NCBI GenBank assembly: GCA_903927965.1
Contig: CAIYPA010000437.1
Span: 42,157-106,156 of the forward strand
Reading direction: 5' to 3'
Origin: an uncultured Bacteroidia bacterium
Lineage (GTDB): Bacteria > Bacteroidota > Bacteroidia > Bacteroidales > Prolixibacteraceae
DNA length: 64,000 bases
The notes beneath the pieces were generated by a model. The model was not told where the DNA came from. It made no database searches and saw only the letters and a program-made list of their open reading frames with translations. Below are positions 17,536 to 26,190 of this stretch, one piece after another. Every line of letters begins with the position of its first letter. Position 1 is the stretch's first letter. A program made the position numbers and the translations under genes.

Positions 17536-20500
17536 ATGAAAAACCCAAATGAAAAGAGTACCGACATGGATTTTCAGAATAAATCCAAAACGGACCTTAT
17601 TGCGGAATTGGTAAAATTACGTCAGGAATTTAATGATCTGAAAGACCAGCACAAGCAAACACAGTTTATTCTGGGCGAGCGCAAAAAGGAGCTCAATTGC
17701 CTTCACCGTATCTCGTCCATCCTGAGTGATACAAATATTACGATAGAATCAGCAATCCATCAGATTGTGCTTATCCTTCCTGATGCCTGGCAGTTTCCGG
17801 AAATTACACAAGCATCTATTCGAATAGAAGATCGGATTTTCCAGACCGCAAACTTTGAAAAATCACATCTCTCATTAAGTCAGGATATTAATTCAAGAGA
17901 GACCATTATTGGTCAAGTTGAAATTGTGTATTCCGAAACCCCACCTACCGGGTCTGAACAGATTTTTCTTCCGGAAGAATACGATTTATTGTTCTCTATT
18001 GCTGAAACAATTGGCAATTTTATCGAAAAAAATGCAAAAGAAACCGCGCTGCTTAAAAGCGAAGATAAATACAGAAGACTGATCGAGAACATCAATGATG
18101 TAATTTATGAAGTGACAGATTCTGGCATTATCAGGTACATCAGTCCGGCAATCGAAAAGATGTTGGGCTATACACCAGATGAGCTGATTGATAAAAGAAT
18201 TTTCGATTTTGTCATTGAGGCTGATTGTCAGGTTATGAAAGAAAGGATAGCTTCACGTGTTAAACTCGATTCATCCTATCACGAATACAGGTTTGTCAAT
18301 AAAACCGGGAACATTCAATGGTTGCGCAAATCAACAAATGAAATCGTTATAAATGAAGGGTCTGTTTGTAAAATAGGAACCCTGACGGACATTACCCAAC
18401 AGAAACTTGCCGAAGTTCAGCTTCAGAATAGCGAATTGCTTTACCGTTCAATATTAAATGCTACCCCAGATGTAATTACAATTACCGATCTTGAAGGAAA
18501 GATCCGTTTTTCCTCCCCCAAAACATTGGAAATGTTCGGATATGAAAGCACGGAAATATTTGTTGGTCGCAGCCTTCTTGATTATATTGATCCGTCAGAC
18601 CACGAAAAGGCCATTGAAGGAATTGCGCAGATGGTCCGGAACAATATTTATGATGCGACTGAGTATAAAGCCTTAAGGTCCGATGGCTGCACTTTTGACA
18701 TTGAAGTAAAAGGGGAATTTATCAGGGATGATGCCGGTAATCCATACCAAATGATTTTTGTTACGAGGGACATCACGGATCGCAAAATGGCCGAGGATAA
18801 ATTGCGCAAGCTATCAAGTGCAGTAGAACAAAGTCCTATCAGTATCGTGATCACAAACCTAGAAGGGAATATTGAATATGCCAATCCAAAGGCTTGTGAA
18901 ACAACCGGGTATTCATTAGACGAGTTGCTCGGGAACAATCCAAGAGTATTAAAATCAGGTGAAACTTCATCGGATGAGTACTCCGTTCTTTGGGATAATA
19001 TTGTCCAGGGGAAAGAGTGGAAGGGCATATTCCACAACAAGCGTAAAAACGGGGAACTCTATTGGGAATCTTCAACAATTGGGCCTATCCTGGACACCTC
19101 TGGCAAAATAACTAACTATCTTGCTATAAAAGAAGATATTACAGAGCGTCGTCAAATGCAATTGTCACTTCTCAAAAATGAAGAGCGGCTGAGGCAGATT
19201 GCCGAAATTAGCCATACAATGATTTATGAAACAGATCCTACTGGATTATATACTTATGTAAGCCCCGTTTCAGTACGAATTTTGGGCCTGGAACCTGATC
19301 AGGCCGTTCGGAAATTGTATTTTTTTGATTCTCTTCCCGAAGAATTCCGCGAACTGGCAATAGGGCTTTATAACCGCATGGTTCCTGTGGATCAATTTGT
19401 TTATCCACTTTACAATCAAAACAGGGATTTAGTGTGGGTGGAGGTAAACGCGATACCCATCTTTAATGATAACGATGAATTTATAGGTTATCGGGGCGGG
19501 CTCAACGACATTACCAAAAGAAAGCTTGCCGAAGATGAGCTTAAAAAGTTCCGTACAATTTCAGACCAGTCAAACTATGGGAATGCAATCGCCGATCTCA
19601 ATGGGATTTTGATTTATTCAAATGCAGCCTTTGCCCATATGCACGGAATGGAGGTTGATGAATTGATCGGGAAGCCCCTTTCAATTCTCCATAGTGGCGA
19701 ACAATTGGTAAAAGTGGCTGAAGCATTAGGTAAATTAAAAACAACAGGCGGTTTTACGGCAGAAGAAATTTGGCGCACAAGGAAAGACGGATCTGTTTTT
19801 CCATCTTTGATGAACGCTAAAATGATTTTTGACAGCAACGACCAACCGCTGTTTATGTCGGCATCGGCTATTGACATCACGGACATTAAAGAGGCGGAAG
19901 AAAAAATCAGGAAACTGAACCAGGCTATTGAGCAGAGTCCCGTTGCAATTGTCATCACCGATCTGAAAGGAAATATTGAATATGCCAGCCCTGCCTTTTA
20001 TCAAACCACAGGCTACACTTTGAAGGAAGTTTATGGTAAAAGTACAAGTCTGCTTAAATCAGGAAAAACAGACCCTTCGATTTACCACAACATGTGGGAA
20101 ACAATCGAAACTGGAAAAGCTTGGCAGGGTGAATGGATCAACAAGAAGAAAAACGGCGAGTTGTACTGGGAGTCTGTGTCGATTACCCCAATACTGGACA
20201 CTGACGGTAAGATGATCAATTATCTTGCAGTCAAACAGGATATTAGCCAACGGAAACGAGACGAACAGGAAATCCATGACCTTAATGCTTCCCTCGAAAT
20301 AAAAATTGAAAAAAGGACAAAGGAGCTCAGGGATACCAATGACCATTTAATTAAGGAAATCGAAGAAAGGAAGTATATTGAAAATGAACTAATGGCTAAA
20401 ACCATAGAGCTGGAAACATTTTTTGACGTATCGCTCGATTTGATTTGTATTTCCGATTTCTCCGGTAAGTTTATCCGGATAAATAAGGCCTGGGAGGGTA

Positions 20501-23163
20501 ACATGGGCTATTCGGAATCTGAAATAGAGGACAAACATTATCCTGAATTTATCCATCCGGATGACCTTCAGGTAACCTATGATGCGATGAATGGTTTGAC
20601 GAATGACAAGCCGGTTTTCAATTTGACCCATCGTTTTAAAACAAAAGATGGCAGTTACCGCCTGATTGAATGGAACGGTTCTGTATCGGGCAATTATATC
20701 TATACCGCTGCACGTGACATAACAGAGCGTAAAAGGGCAGAAGAATTTGAAAACGAAATGTTGCAATTGTCCCCAAAATTAACAGGTGTGACAATTTCCG
20801 AAATCAATGATGCGATCAATATGGCATTGGCAAGGATTGGTCAATTCCTTTCTGCCGATAGGGCTTATATTTTCGAACTTGAAGAATCTGGATATACAAT
20901 AACAAACACCTATGAGTGGTGCGGAGAAGGGATCATTTCTGTAAAGGAAAACCTTCAGAATATACCCAGCCAAAATGCACTTCAGCTAATTGATATTCTT
21001 TCAAGGCATGAAAATGTGATTATTCCTTCAATTGAAGATTTACCTGATACATGGAAAGCCGAACGCGAATCCATGATAGCACACCAAATCCAATCATTGA
21101 TCCTAATACCCATGCTTGTTGAAAACGATCTGATTGGGTTCGTTGGCTTGGATTCTGTACTGCACCAAAGAGAATACAACAAGGCAGAAATCAATATCCT
21201 CAAAGTGTGGAGCAGCATGTTGGCAAGTTTGATAAACAACCAGCGCAAGGAAAGTTTGCTCGAACTGACCCGCAAGAACTATGAAACATTCTTTAACACG
21301 ATCGACGATTTTCTGTTTGTAATGGATGTTAACGGACATATAGTGCATACCAATTCAACTGTCAACCTTCGGTTAGGCTACTCTCAGGAAGAGCTTTTAG
21401 GACAGTCGGTTATCATGGTCAGGCCTCCTGAACGTCGTGAAGAAGCATTAAAGGTGATGGACGAACTGTTATCAGGTGAAACCCAGATCTGTTCGATTCC
21501 ATTAATGTCCAAGTATGGCGAACAGATCCCTGTTGAAACCAGGGTCAAAAGTGGTTTTTGGAATGGACAACCCATTATTTTCGGGGTCAGTAAGGACATC
21601 TCCCAAATTAAACTGTCGGAACAAAAATTTGCAAGCGCGTTCCAGGCAAATTCGGCCATGATGGCCATATCTTATTATGAAGATGGTCGTTATATCGACG
21701 TTAACAATGCCTTCCTCGAAACATTGGGTTACCTGCGAGAGGATGTAATAGGTAAGACCAATAAAGAGATGGAACTTTTTAAGGATACGGAACTTCGCGA
21801 AAAGATGCTTGACGATCTGAATAACGGTATCCCAATCCGCAAGTTGGAAATCATCATGCGGACAAAAGACGATCAGGTCAAAATTGGATTGTTATCGGCC
21901 GATGCCATTTTTATCGGTCAGGATCATTGCTTGTTGACAGTCACAGTGGATATTACTGAACGGAAAAAAGCAGAGGACGAGCTTCGTAAAGCCCGGTTGG
22001 AAGCCGATCAGGCAAATCTGGCCAAAAGCGAATTCTTATCACGTATGAGCCATGAGTTGCGGACCCCGATGAATTCTATCCTCGGTTTTGCTCAATTGCT
22101 CGAAATGGGACAACTCAGTGCCGGGCAGAAAAAGGGGGTTTCCCACATTATGCGCAGCGGTAAACACCTTCTCGATTTGATCAATGAAGTTTTGGATATC
22201 GCCAGGATTGAGGCAGGACGGATATCCTTGTCACTCGAACCAGTGCAGTTAAGCGCGATTATCCCTGAAATGACAGACATCATCAGGCCTCTCGCAAATG
22301 ATAAAAATGTCATTATCAGGGTTATAAATATACCGGATGAGCAATTGTTTATCAGAACAGACCGACAGCGTTTAAAGCAAATTTTGTTAAACCTGCTGAA
22401 CAATGCGATCAAATACAACAGGGAAGGCGGGCAGGTATTTATAAAGACCGAACAGATGCCACAGAAAGCTGAATTTCCAGCCTCAGTTAGGATTTCAATA
22501 ACTGATACCGGTTTTGGAATTTCAAATGCTGACTTACCTAAACTTTTCAATCCTTTTGAACGGATTGGTGCAGAAAGGACAAAAATCGAGGGAACCGGTT
22601 TGGGGCTTGCTGTTGTCAAAAAGTTGATGGATGCCATGGGGGGTATGCTGGGCGTCGAAAGTACCCTCGGAGAAGGGAGCACCTTCTGGATCGAATTACC
22701 AGGATGTGACAGCCAGCACGATATTCTGGAGAAATCAGGTAAAATGAACGGTGTAGCGGCCAATCTGCCGGTCAAGAGAGGAAAAATACTCTATGTTGAA
22801 GACAACGCTTCAAATATTGAGCTTGTTGAACAGATTCTTGCCATTCAGTATGAAGGGATCGAACTATTTACGACATTTTATGGCAGAGCAGCTGTAAACC
22901 TGGCGATTATACACCAGCCGGATCTGATCCTGTTGGACCTCAACCTACCGGATATCCATGGCAGTGAAGTCCTTAGGCTTATTCTTTCGGAAGAAAAAAC
23001 GAAAGATATCCCTATTGTAATCATAAGTGCCGATGCCATGCCGCAACAACTTGATAAAATGTTGAAGGCTGGTGCGAAATATTATTTGACAAAACCCCTT
23101 AATATAAATGCATTATTAAAAATAATTGATGGGTTTGTCACCATTCAAACCAATTCGAAATAA
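17536..23163 (+). CDS. giant cytoplasmic hybrid histidine kinase with about nine PAS domains
   Basis: 1,875 residues without a membrane span. Approximate order: coiled coil (20-50); a weak GAF-like region (50-165); PAS at 165-290, 290-415, 420-540, 540-660, 660-780 and 785-905; coiled coil; PAS 955-1065; GAF 1075-1235; PAS 1240-1355 and 1360-1475; HisKA with phospho-acceptor His about 1504 (RMSHELRTPMNSILGF); HATPase with GTGLGLAVVKKLM near 1688; receiver about 1750-1870 with phospho-acceptor Asp about 1801 (LLDLNLPD) and Lys in LTKP. PAS units end in the usual DITERK-type linkers. Probably senses several cytoplasmic signals and feeds the receiver-first kinase encoded 26 bp downstream. No DNA-binding output. 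Confidence 0.92.
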   Translation: MKNPNEKSTDMDFQNKSKTDLIAELVKLRQEFNDLKDQHKQTQFILGERKKELNCLHRISSILSDTNITIESAIHQIVLILPDAWQFPEITQASIRIEDRIFQTANFEKSHLSLSQDINSRETIIGQVEIVYSETPPTGSEQIFLPEEYDLLFSIAETIGNFIEKNAKETALLKSEDKYRRLIENINDVIYEVTDSGIIRYISPAIEKMLGYTPDELIDKRIFDFVIEADCQVMKERIASRVKLDSSYHEYRFVNKTGNIQWLRKSTNEIVINEGSVCKIGTLTDITQQKLAEVQLQNSELLYRSILNATPDVITITDLEGKIRFSSPKTLEMFGYESTEIFVGRSLLDYIDPSDHEKAIEGIAQMVRNNIYDATEYKALRSDGCTFDIEVKGEFIRDDAGNPYQMIFVTRDITDRKMAEDKLRKLSSAVEQSPISIVITNLEGNIEYANPKACETTGYSLDELLGNNPRVLKSGETSSDEYSVLWDNIVQGKEWKGIFHNKRKNGELYWESSTIGPILDTSGKITNYLAIKEDITERRQMQLSLLKNEERLRQIAEISHTMIYETDPTGLYTYVSPVSVRILGLEPDQAVRKLYFFDSLPEEFRELAIGLYNRMVPVDQFVYPLYNQNRDLVWVEVNAIPIFNDNDEFIGYRGGLNDITKRKLAEDELKKFRTISDQSNYGNAIADLNGILIYSNAAFAHMHGMEVDELIGKPLSILHSGEQLVKVAEALGKLKTTGGFTAEEIWRTRKDGSVFPSLMNAKMIFDSNDQPLFMSASAIDITDIKEAEEKIRKLNQAIEQSPVAIVITDLKGNIEYASPAFYQTTGYTLKEVYGKSTSLLKSGKTDPSIYHNMWETIETGKAWQGEWINKKKNGELYWESVSITPILDTDGKMINYLAVKQDISQRKRDEQEIHDLNASLEIKIEKRTKELRDTNDHLIKEIEERKYIENELMAKTIELETFFDVSLDLICISDFSGKFIRINKAWEGNMGYSESEIEDKHYPEFIHPDDLQVTYDAMNGLTNDKPVFNLTHRFKTKDGSYRLIEWNGSVSGNYIYTAARDITERKRAEEFENEMLQLSPKLTGVTISEINDAINMALARIGQFLSADRAYIFELEESGYTITNTYEWCGEGIISVKENLQNIPSQNALQLIDILSRHENVIIPSIEDLPDTWKAERESMIAHQIQSLILIPMLVENDLIGFVGLDSVLHQREYNKAEINILKVWSSMLASLINNQRKESLLELTRKNYETFFNTIDDFLFVMDVNGHIVHTNSTVNLRLGYSQEELLGQSVIMVRPPERREEALKVMDELLSGETQICSIPLMSKYGEQIPVETRVKSGFWNGQPIIFGVSKDISQIKLSEQKFASAFQANSAMMAISYYEDGRYIDVNNAFLETLGYLREDVIGKTNKEMELFKDTELREKMLDDLNNGIPIRKLEIIMRTKDDQVKIGLLSADAIFIGQDHCLLTVTVDITERKKAEDELRKARLEADQANLAKSEFLSRMSHELRTPMNSILGFAQLLEMGQLSAGQKKGVSHIMRSGKHLLDLINEVLDIARIEAGRISLSLEPVQLSAIIPEMTDIIRPLANDKNVIIRVINIPDEQLFIRTDRQRLKQILLNLLNNAIKYNREGGQVFIKTEQMPQKAEFPASVRISITDTGFGISNADLPKLFNPFERIGAERTKIEGTGLGLAVVKKLMDAMGGMLGVESTLGEGSTFWIELPGCDSQHDILEKSGKMNGVAANLPVKRGKILYVEDNASNIELVEQILAIQYEGIELFTTFYGRAAVNLAIIHQPDLILLDLNLPDIHGSEVLRLILSEEKTKDIPIVIISADAMPQQLDKMLKAGAKYYLTKPLNINALLKIIDGFVTIQTNSK

Positions 23164-23189
23164 AAAAACCACTATAAAAATTCACAACT

Positions 23190-24386
23190 ATGATTGATTC
23201 AACCTTTAAAAATGCGAATATCCTGATCGTCGATGATCAGGAGCCAAACATCGACGTGTTGGAAGGGCTTCTTGATATGCAGGGTTATTTGAACATCAAG
23301 ACAACCACCGACTCCAGAGAAGTGCTAGACCTGTTTAAGACGTTCAATCCCGATTTGATACTGCTCGACCTGTCGATGCCCTATCTGACTGGATTTGATG
23401 TGATGGAACAATTGAAGCCCTTAGTAAAGAAAAACACACTGTTGCCAATTCTGGTTCTTACCGCCGATGTCACCATGTCGGCAAAACAACGGGCTTTATC
23501 GGGTGGGGCCACCGATTTTATCACAAAACCCTTCGATCTGATCGAAGTCGGTCTGCGGATAAAAAATTTGCTCTTTACCAGTTTTCTACAACAACAGTTG
23601 CAAAACCAGAACCAGGTTTTGGAGGAAAAGGTCAGGGAACGCACCCTCGAACTTGAAAATAAAAACATCGATTTAAATACTGCCAAGGAAAAAGCAGAAG
23701 CCAGCGACAGATTAAAAACTTCGTTCATCAACAACATTTCTCACGAAATCCGTACCCCTCTGAATGGTATCCTTGGATTCCAGCAGATTCTGGCACAACC
23801 CGACATCACAACCGAAGAAAGGGAGGAATATCTTGGACTATTGAACGAAAGTAGTCAACGGCTGATTACAACAGTTTCCAATTTCATGGAGATTTCGTTG
23901 CTGACTTCCGGAACGCAGGAAGAATATGTCACAGGCTTTAGTCCAATTCAGGTGGTCAATTCTGTCGTTTCCAATTTCAGGCGAAGGTGCGAATCTAAAA
24001 ATCTTGAATTGAGCGTACTGGTTCCACAGGATCAAACTGACCTTACCATCAATTCTGATAAGGATCTGCTAACGAAAATATTGAACCAATTGATAGACAA
24101 TGCATTGAAATTTACCCAACAAGGTTCTGTTACGATTGGGTATGAATTGATATCCAATGAATTGTGCTTTTTTGTGAAGGATACAGGGATCGGGATATCT
24201 AACGAATCCCAGGGTACTTTGTTTAAGAATTTTATGCAGGAGGCTGTTGGCAACACGCGTGACTATGATGGATGCGGCCTCGGCCTCGCCATTGCAAAGG
24301 GCATAGTTGAACTGCTTGGCGGAAACATCCGGGTTGAATCGGAGCAGGGGAAAGGTTCGACGTTTACATTTTCGATTCCATTGTAA
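23190..24386 (+). CDS. receiver-histidine kinase hybrid (REC first)
   Basis: 398 residues. An N-terminal receiver (about 8-130) with ILIVDDQEPNIDVL, phospho-acceptor Asp in LILLDLSMP and Lys in FITKPFD; a coiled coil (about 140-175, KVRERTLELENKN); HisKA with His in NNISHEIRTPLNGILGF; HATPase with DTGIGIS and DGCGLGLAIAKGIV near the C-terminus. It lies 26 bp after the giant kinase on the same strand, so it is a plausible acceptor that converts that kinase's phosphoryl state into its own kinase activity. The transcript ends at the terminator at 24391-24425. Confidence 0.92.
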   Translation: MIDSTFKNANILIVDDQEPNIDVLEGLLDMQGYLNIKTTTDSREVLDLFKTFNPDLILLDLSMPYLTGFDVMEQLKPLVKKNTLLPILVLTADVTMSAKQRALSGGATDFITKPFDLIEVGLRIKNLLFTSFLQQQLQNQNQVLEEKVRERTLELENKNIDLNTAKEKAEASDRLKTSFINNISHEIRTPLNGILGFQQILAQPDITTEEREEYLGLLNESSQRLITTVSNFMEISLLTSGTQEEYVTGFSPIQVVNSVVSNFRRRCESKNLELSVLVPQDQTDLTINSDKDLLTKILNQLIDNALKFTQQGSVTIGYELISNELCFFVKDTGIGISNESQGTLFKNFMQEAVGNTRDYDGCGLGLAIAKGIVELLGGNIRVESEQGKGSTFTFSIPL

Positions 24387-24390
24387 ACGA

Positions 24391-24425
24391 TAAACCCTCA
24401 AGGTTTTAAAAACCTTGAGGGTTTA
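24391..24425. terminator. bidirectional intrinsic terminator
   Basis: 17-bp perfect inverted repeat (24391-24407 and 24409-24425; core ACCCTCAAGG/CCTTGAGGGT) between the convergent receiver-kinase and pepD genes. A T run follows on the plus strand, and A/T flanks suit the minus strand as well. Confidence 0.85.
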
Positions 24426-24429
24426 TTTT

Positions 24430-25890
24430 TCATTTTACCGGTGTATTCTTTAAAACTTCAACTAAAAAATCCCAGAACTTCTGCACAGAGGGTACGTTGA
24501 CACGTTCATCGGGTGAATGGGGCGAACGCATTGTCGGTCCAAATGAGATCATATCCCAATTTGGATAAACGGCACCCAGGATCCCACATTCTAAGCCGGC
24601 ATGAATTCCCAATGTCTGAGGCACTTTGCCGAATTTATCATTGTAAATTGCCTGCATCTGTTTTAAAATCTCCGAATCCATATTGGGTTTCCATCCTGGA
24701 TAACCACCATCGAAAGAGACCATTGCACCACCTAAGGAGAATACGCTGTCAACCTGTTCAACAAGATCGTCTTTGGCCGAATCCACAGAACTGCGCAATA
24801 GACATTTGACAAATACAACCCCTTTTTGCGACTTTACAGTTGAAAGGTTTGTGGATGTTTCGACCAATCCATCCATCCCAACAACCATCCTGATCACACC
24901 GTTCGGGCAACCGTAAAGTGAATCGATCAGGTCATCCTGAACACGCTCTTCGATTACAGATTTTGGTAAATCGGTTTCGTTAACCGTGAAACTTAGGGTA
25001 GGTTCAACAGAACCCAATTCATTTTTATAGATACCTTCATACTTGCTAACCGCTTTTTTAAACGGATCAATGTTTTCATCGGGAACCAAAACCACTGCAT
25101 AAGCTTCACGCGGAATGGCATTCCTCATCCCTCCACCATTGATTTCGGACAGGCGGATATCCAATTCATGGGTCGCATATTTCAGGAAGCGGTTAAGCAG
25201 CTTGATAGCATTTCCCCTTCCAATGTTTATGTCAAGACCTGAATGACCACCTTTTAATCCGGAAATAATTAGCTTAAATGGAGTAACATCCTCTGGTATA
25301 ATAACTTCATCGTATTCAAATTCAATATCTGCATTGATCCCTCCGGCACAACCTACATAAAGCTCCCCTTCTTCTTCCGAATCCATATTGAGCAGGATAT
25401 CCCCCTTTAAAACATTGGGCTGTAATCCCTGAGCTCCGGTCATGCCGGTCTCTTCGTCACATGTGAAAAGAGCTTCGATTGGTCCATGTGCCAGATTTTT
25501 TGCAGCAAGGACAGCCATCGCAGAAGCAACACCGATCCCATTGTCCGCACCAAGTGTCGTACCACGTGCACGAACCCAGTCTCCATCGATCCATGCGTCA
25601 ATCGGATCTGTCTCAAAATTATGGGTGGTGCCATTGTTTTTTTGCGGAACCATATCAAGATGTCCCTGGAGGATGATCCCCTTCCGGTTTTCCATTCCCG
25701 GGGTGGCCGGTTTAAGGATAATCACATTCCCTACACCATCTTTAATTGTTTCGAGACCGAGGCTTTTTCCAAAATCCACCATGAACTTCTGGATTTTCTC
25801 TTCCTTCTTCGATGGACGGGGTACCTGCGTCAGCTTATAAAAGTTTTCCCAAACAGCCTTTGGTTCGAGATTAATAATTTCCTGTGACAT
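24430..25890 (-). CDS. pepD: aminoacyl-histidine dipeptidase (Xaa-His dipeptidase, M20)
   Basis: 486 residues, the family length. Cytosolic zinc peptidase that splits Xaa-His and other dipeptides. Metal and catalytic sites seen: LQGHLDMVPQ (H77, D79), ADNGIG (D116), CDEETGMTG (E146/E147), MDSEEEG, and the C-terminal SFGPTMRSPHSPDERVNVPS with its ligand histidine. The MFS gene upstream on the same strand is separated by a 300-bp repeat-filled spacer, so the two may be linked only loosely. Convergent with the kinase gene across a bidirectional terminator. Confidence 0.93.
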   Translation of the reverse strand: MSQEIINLEPKAVWENFYKLTQVPRPSKKEEKIQKFMVDFGKSLGLETIKDGVGNVIILKPATPGMENRKGIILQGHLDMVPQKNNGTTHNFETDPIDAWIDGDWVRARGTTLGADNGIGVASAMAVLAAKNLAHGPIEALFTCDEETGMTGAQGLQPNVLKGDILLNMDSEEEGELYVGCAGGINADIEFEYDEVIIPEDVTPFKLIISGLKGGHSGLDINIGRGNAIKLLNRFLKYATHELDIRLSEINGGGMRNAIPREAYAVVLVPDENIDPFKKAVSKYEGIYKNELGSVEPTLSFTVNETDLPKSVIEERVQDDLIDSLYGCPNGVIRMVVGMDGLVETSTNLSTVKSQKGVVFVKCLLRSSVDSAKDDLVEQVDSVFSLGGAMVSFDGGYPGWKPNMDSEILKQMQAIYNDKFGKVPQTLGIHAGLECGILGAVYPNWDMISFGPTMRSPHSPDERVNVPSVQKFWDFLVEVLKNTPVK

Positions 25891-26018
25891 ATGCGATTGA
25901 ATTATATTATTGTTTTACAAATAGTTACAATTATAAATTGCGGCTGGCAACTGGCAACTCGCTTAGCTGCAAGTGCTATTAAACTTGTAGCTGCTTCAAA
26001 ACCTTGTTTCAGTACTTC

Positions 26019-26125
26019 GGTTGCTGAGCGAAGTCGAAGCACCGGTTGTTGAGCGGAGCCGAAGCACCGTTCTCCGGTTGCTGAGCGAAGTCGAAGCACC
26101 GGTTGCCGAACAGAGTCGAAACACC
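26019..26125. repeat. four 25-bp TGAGCGAAGTCGAAGCACC repeats
   Basis: Direct units at 26019-26043, 26044-26068, 26076-26100 and 26101-26125; units 1 and 3 are identical, and units 2 and 4 diverge by a few bases. The core TGAGCGAAGTCGAA belongs to a dispersed repeat type common in Bacteroidetes and other bacterial genomes. Together with copy 2 of the GC-rich repeat it fills the 300-bp pepD-MFS gap. Spacing is tandem, without unique spacers, so it is not CRISPR. Confidence 0.8.
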
Positions 26126-26131
26126 GTTCTC

Positions 26132-26190
26132 CCAGCCCTATGCTCCACGCCCCAGGCGGCCCCAAGCCCCATGCCCCAAGCTCTGCCCTC
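26132..26190. repeat. GC-rich dispersed repeat, copy 2
   Basis: Words such as TGCTCCACGCCCCAGG, AAGCCCCATGCCCCAAG and CTCTGCCC directly behind the MFS stop codon. Shares the 13-mer TGCTCCACGCCCC with 16288-16300. Confidence 0.55.

Noticed and set aside
26019..26125. Repeat cluster as a CRISPR array
   Set aside because: Units abut each other or are split by 7 bp, without unique spacers of about 30 bp and without cas genes nearby.
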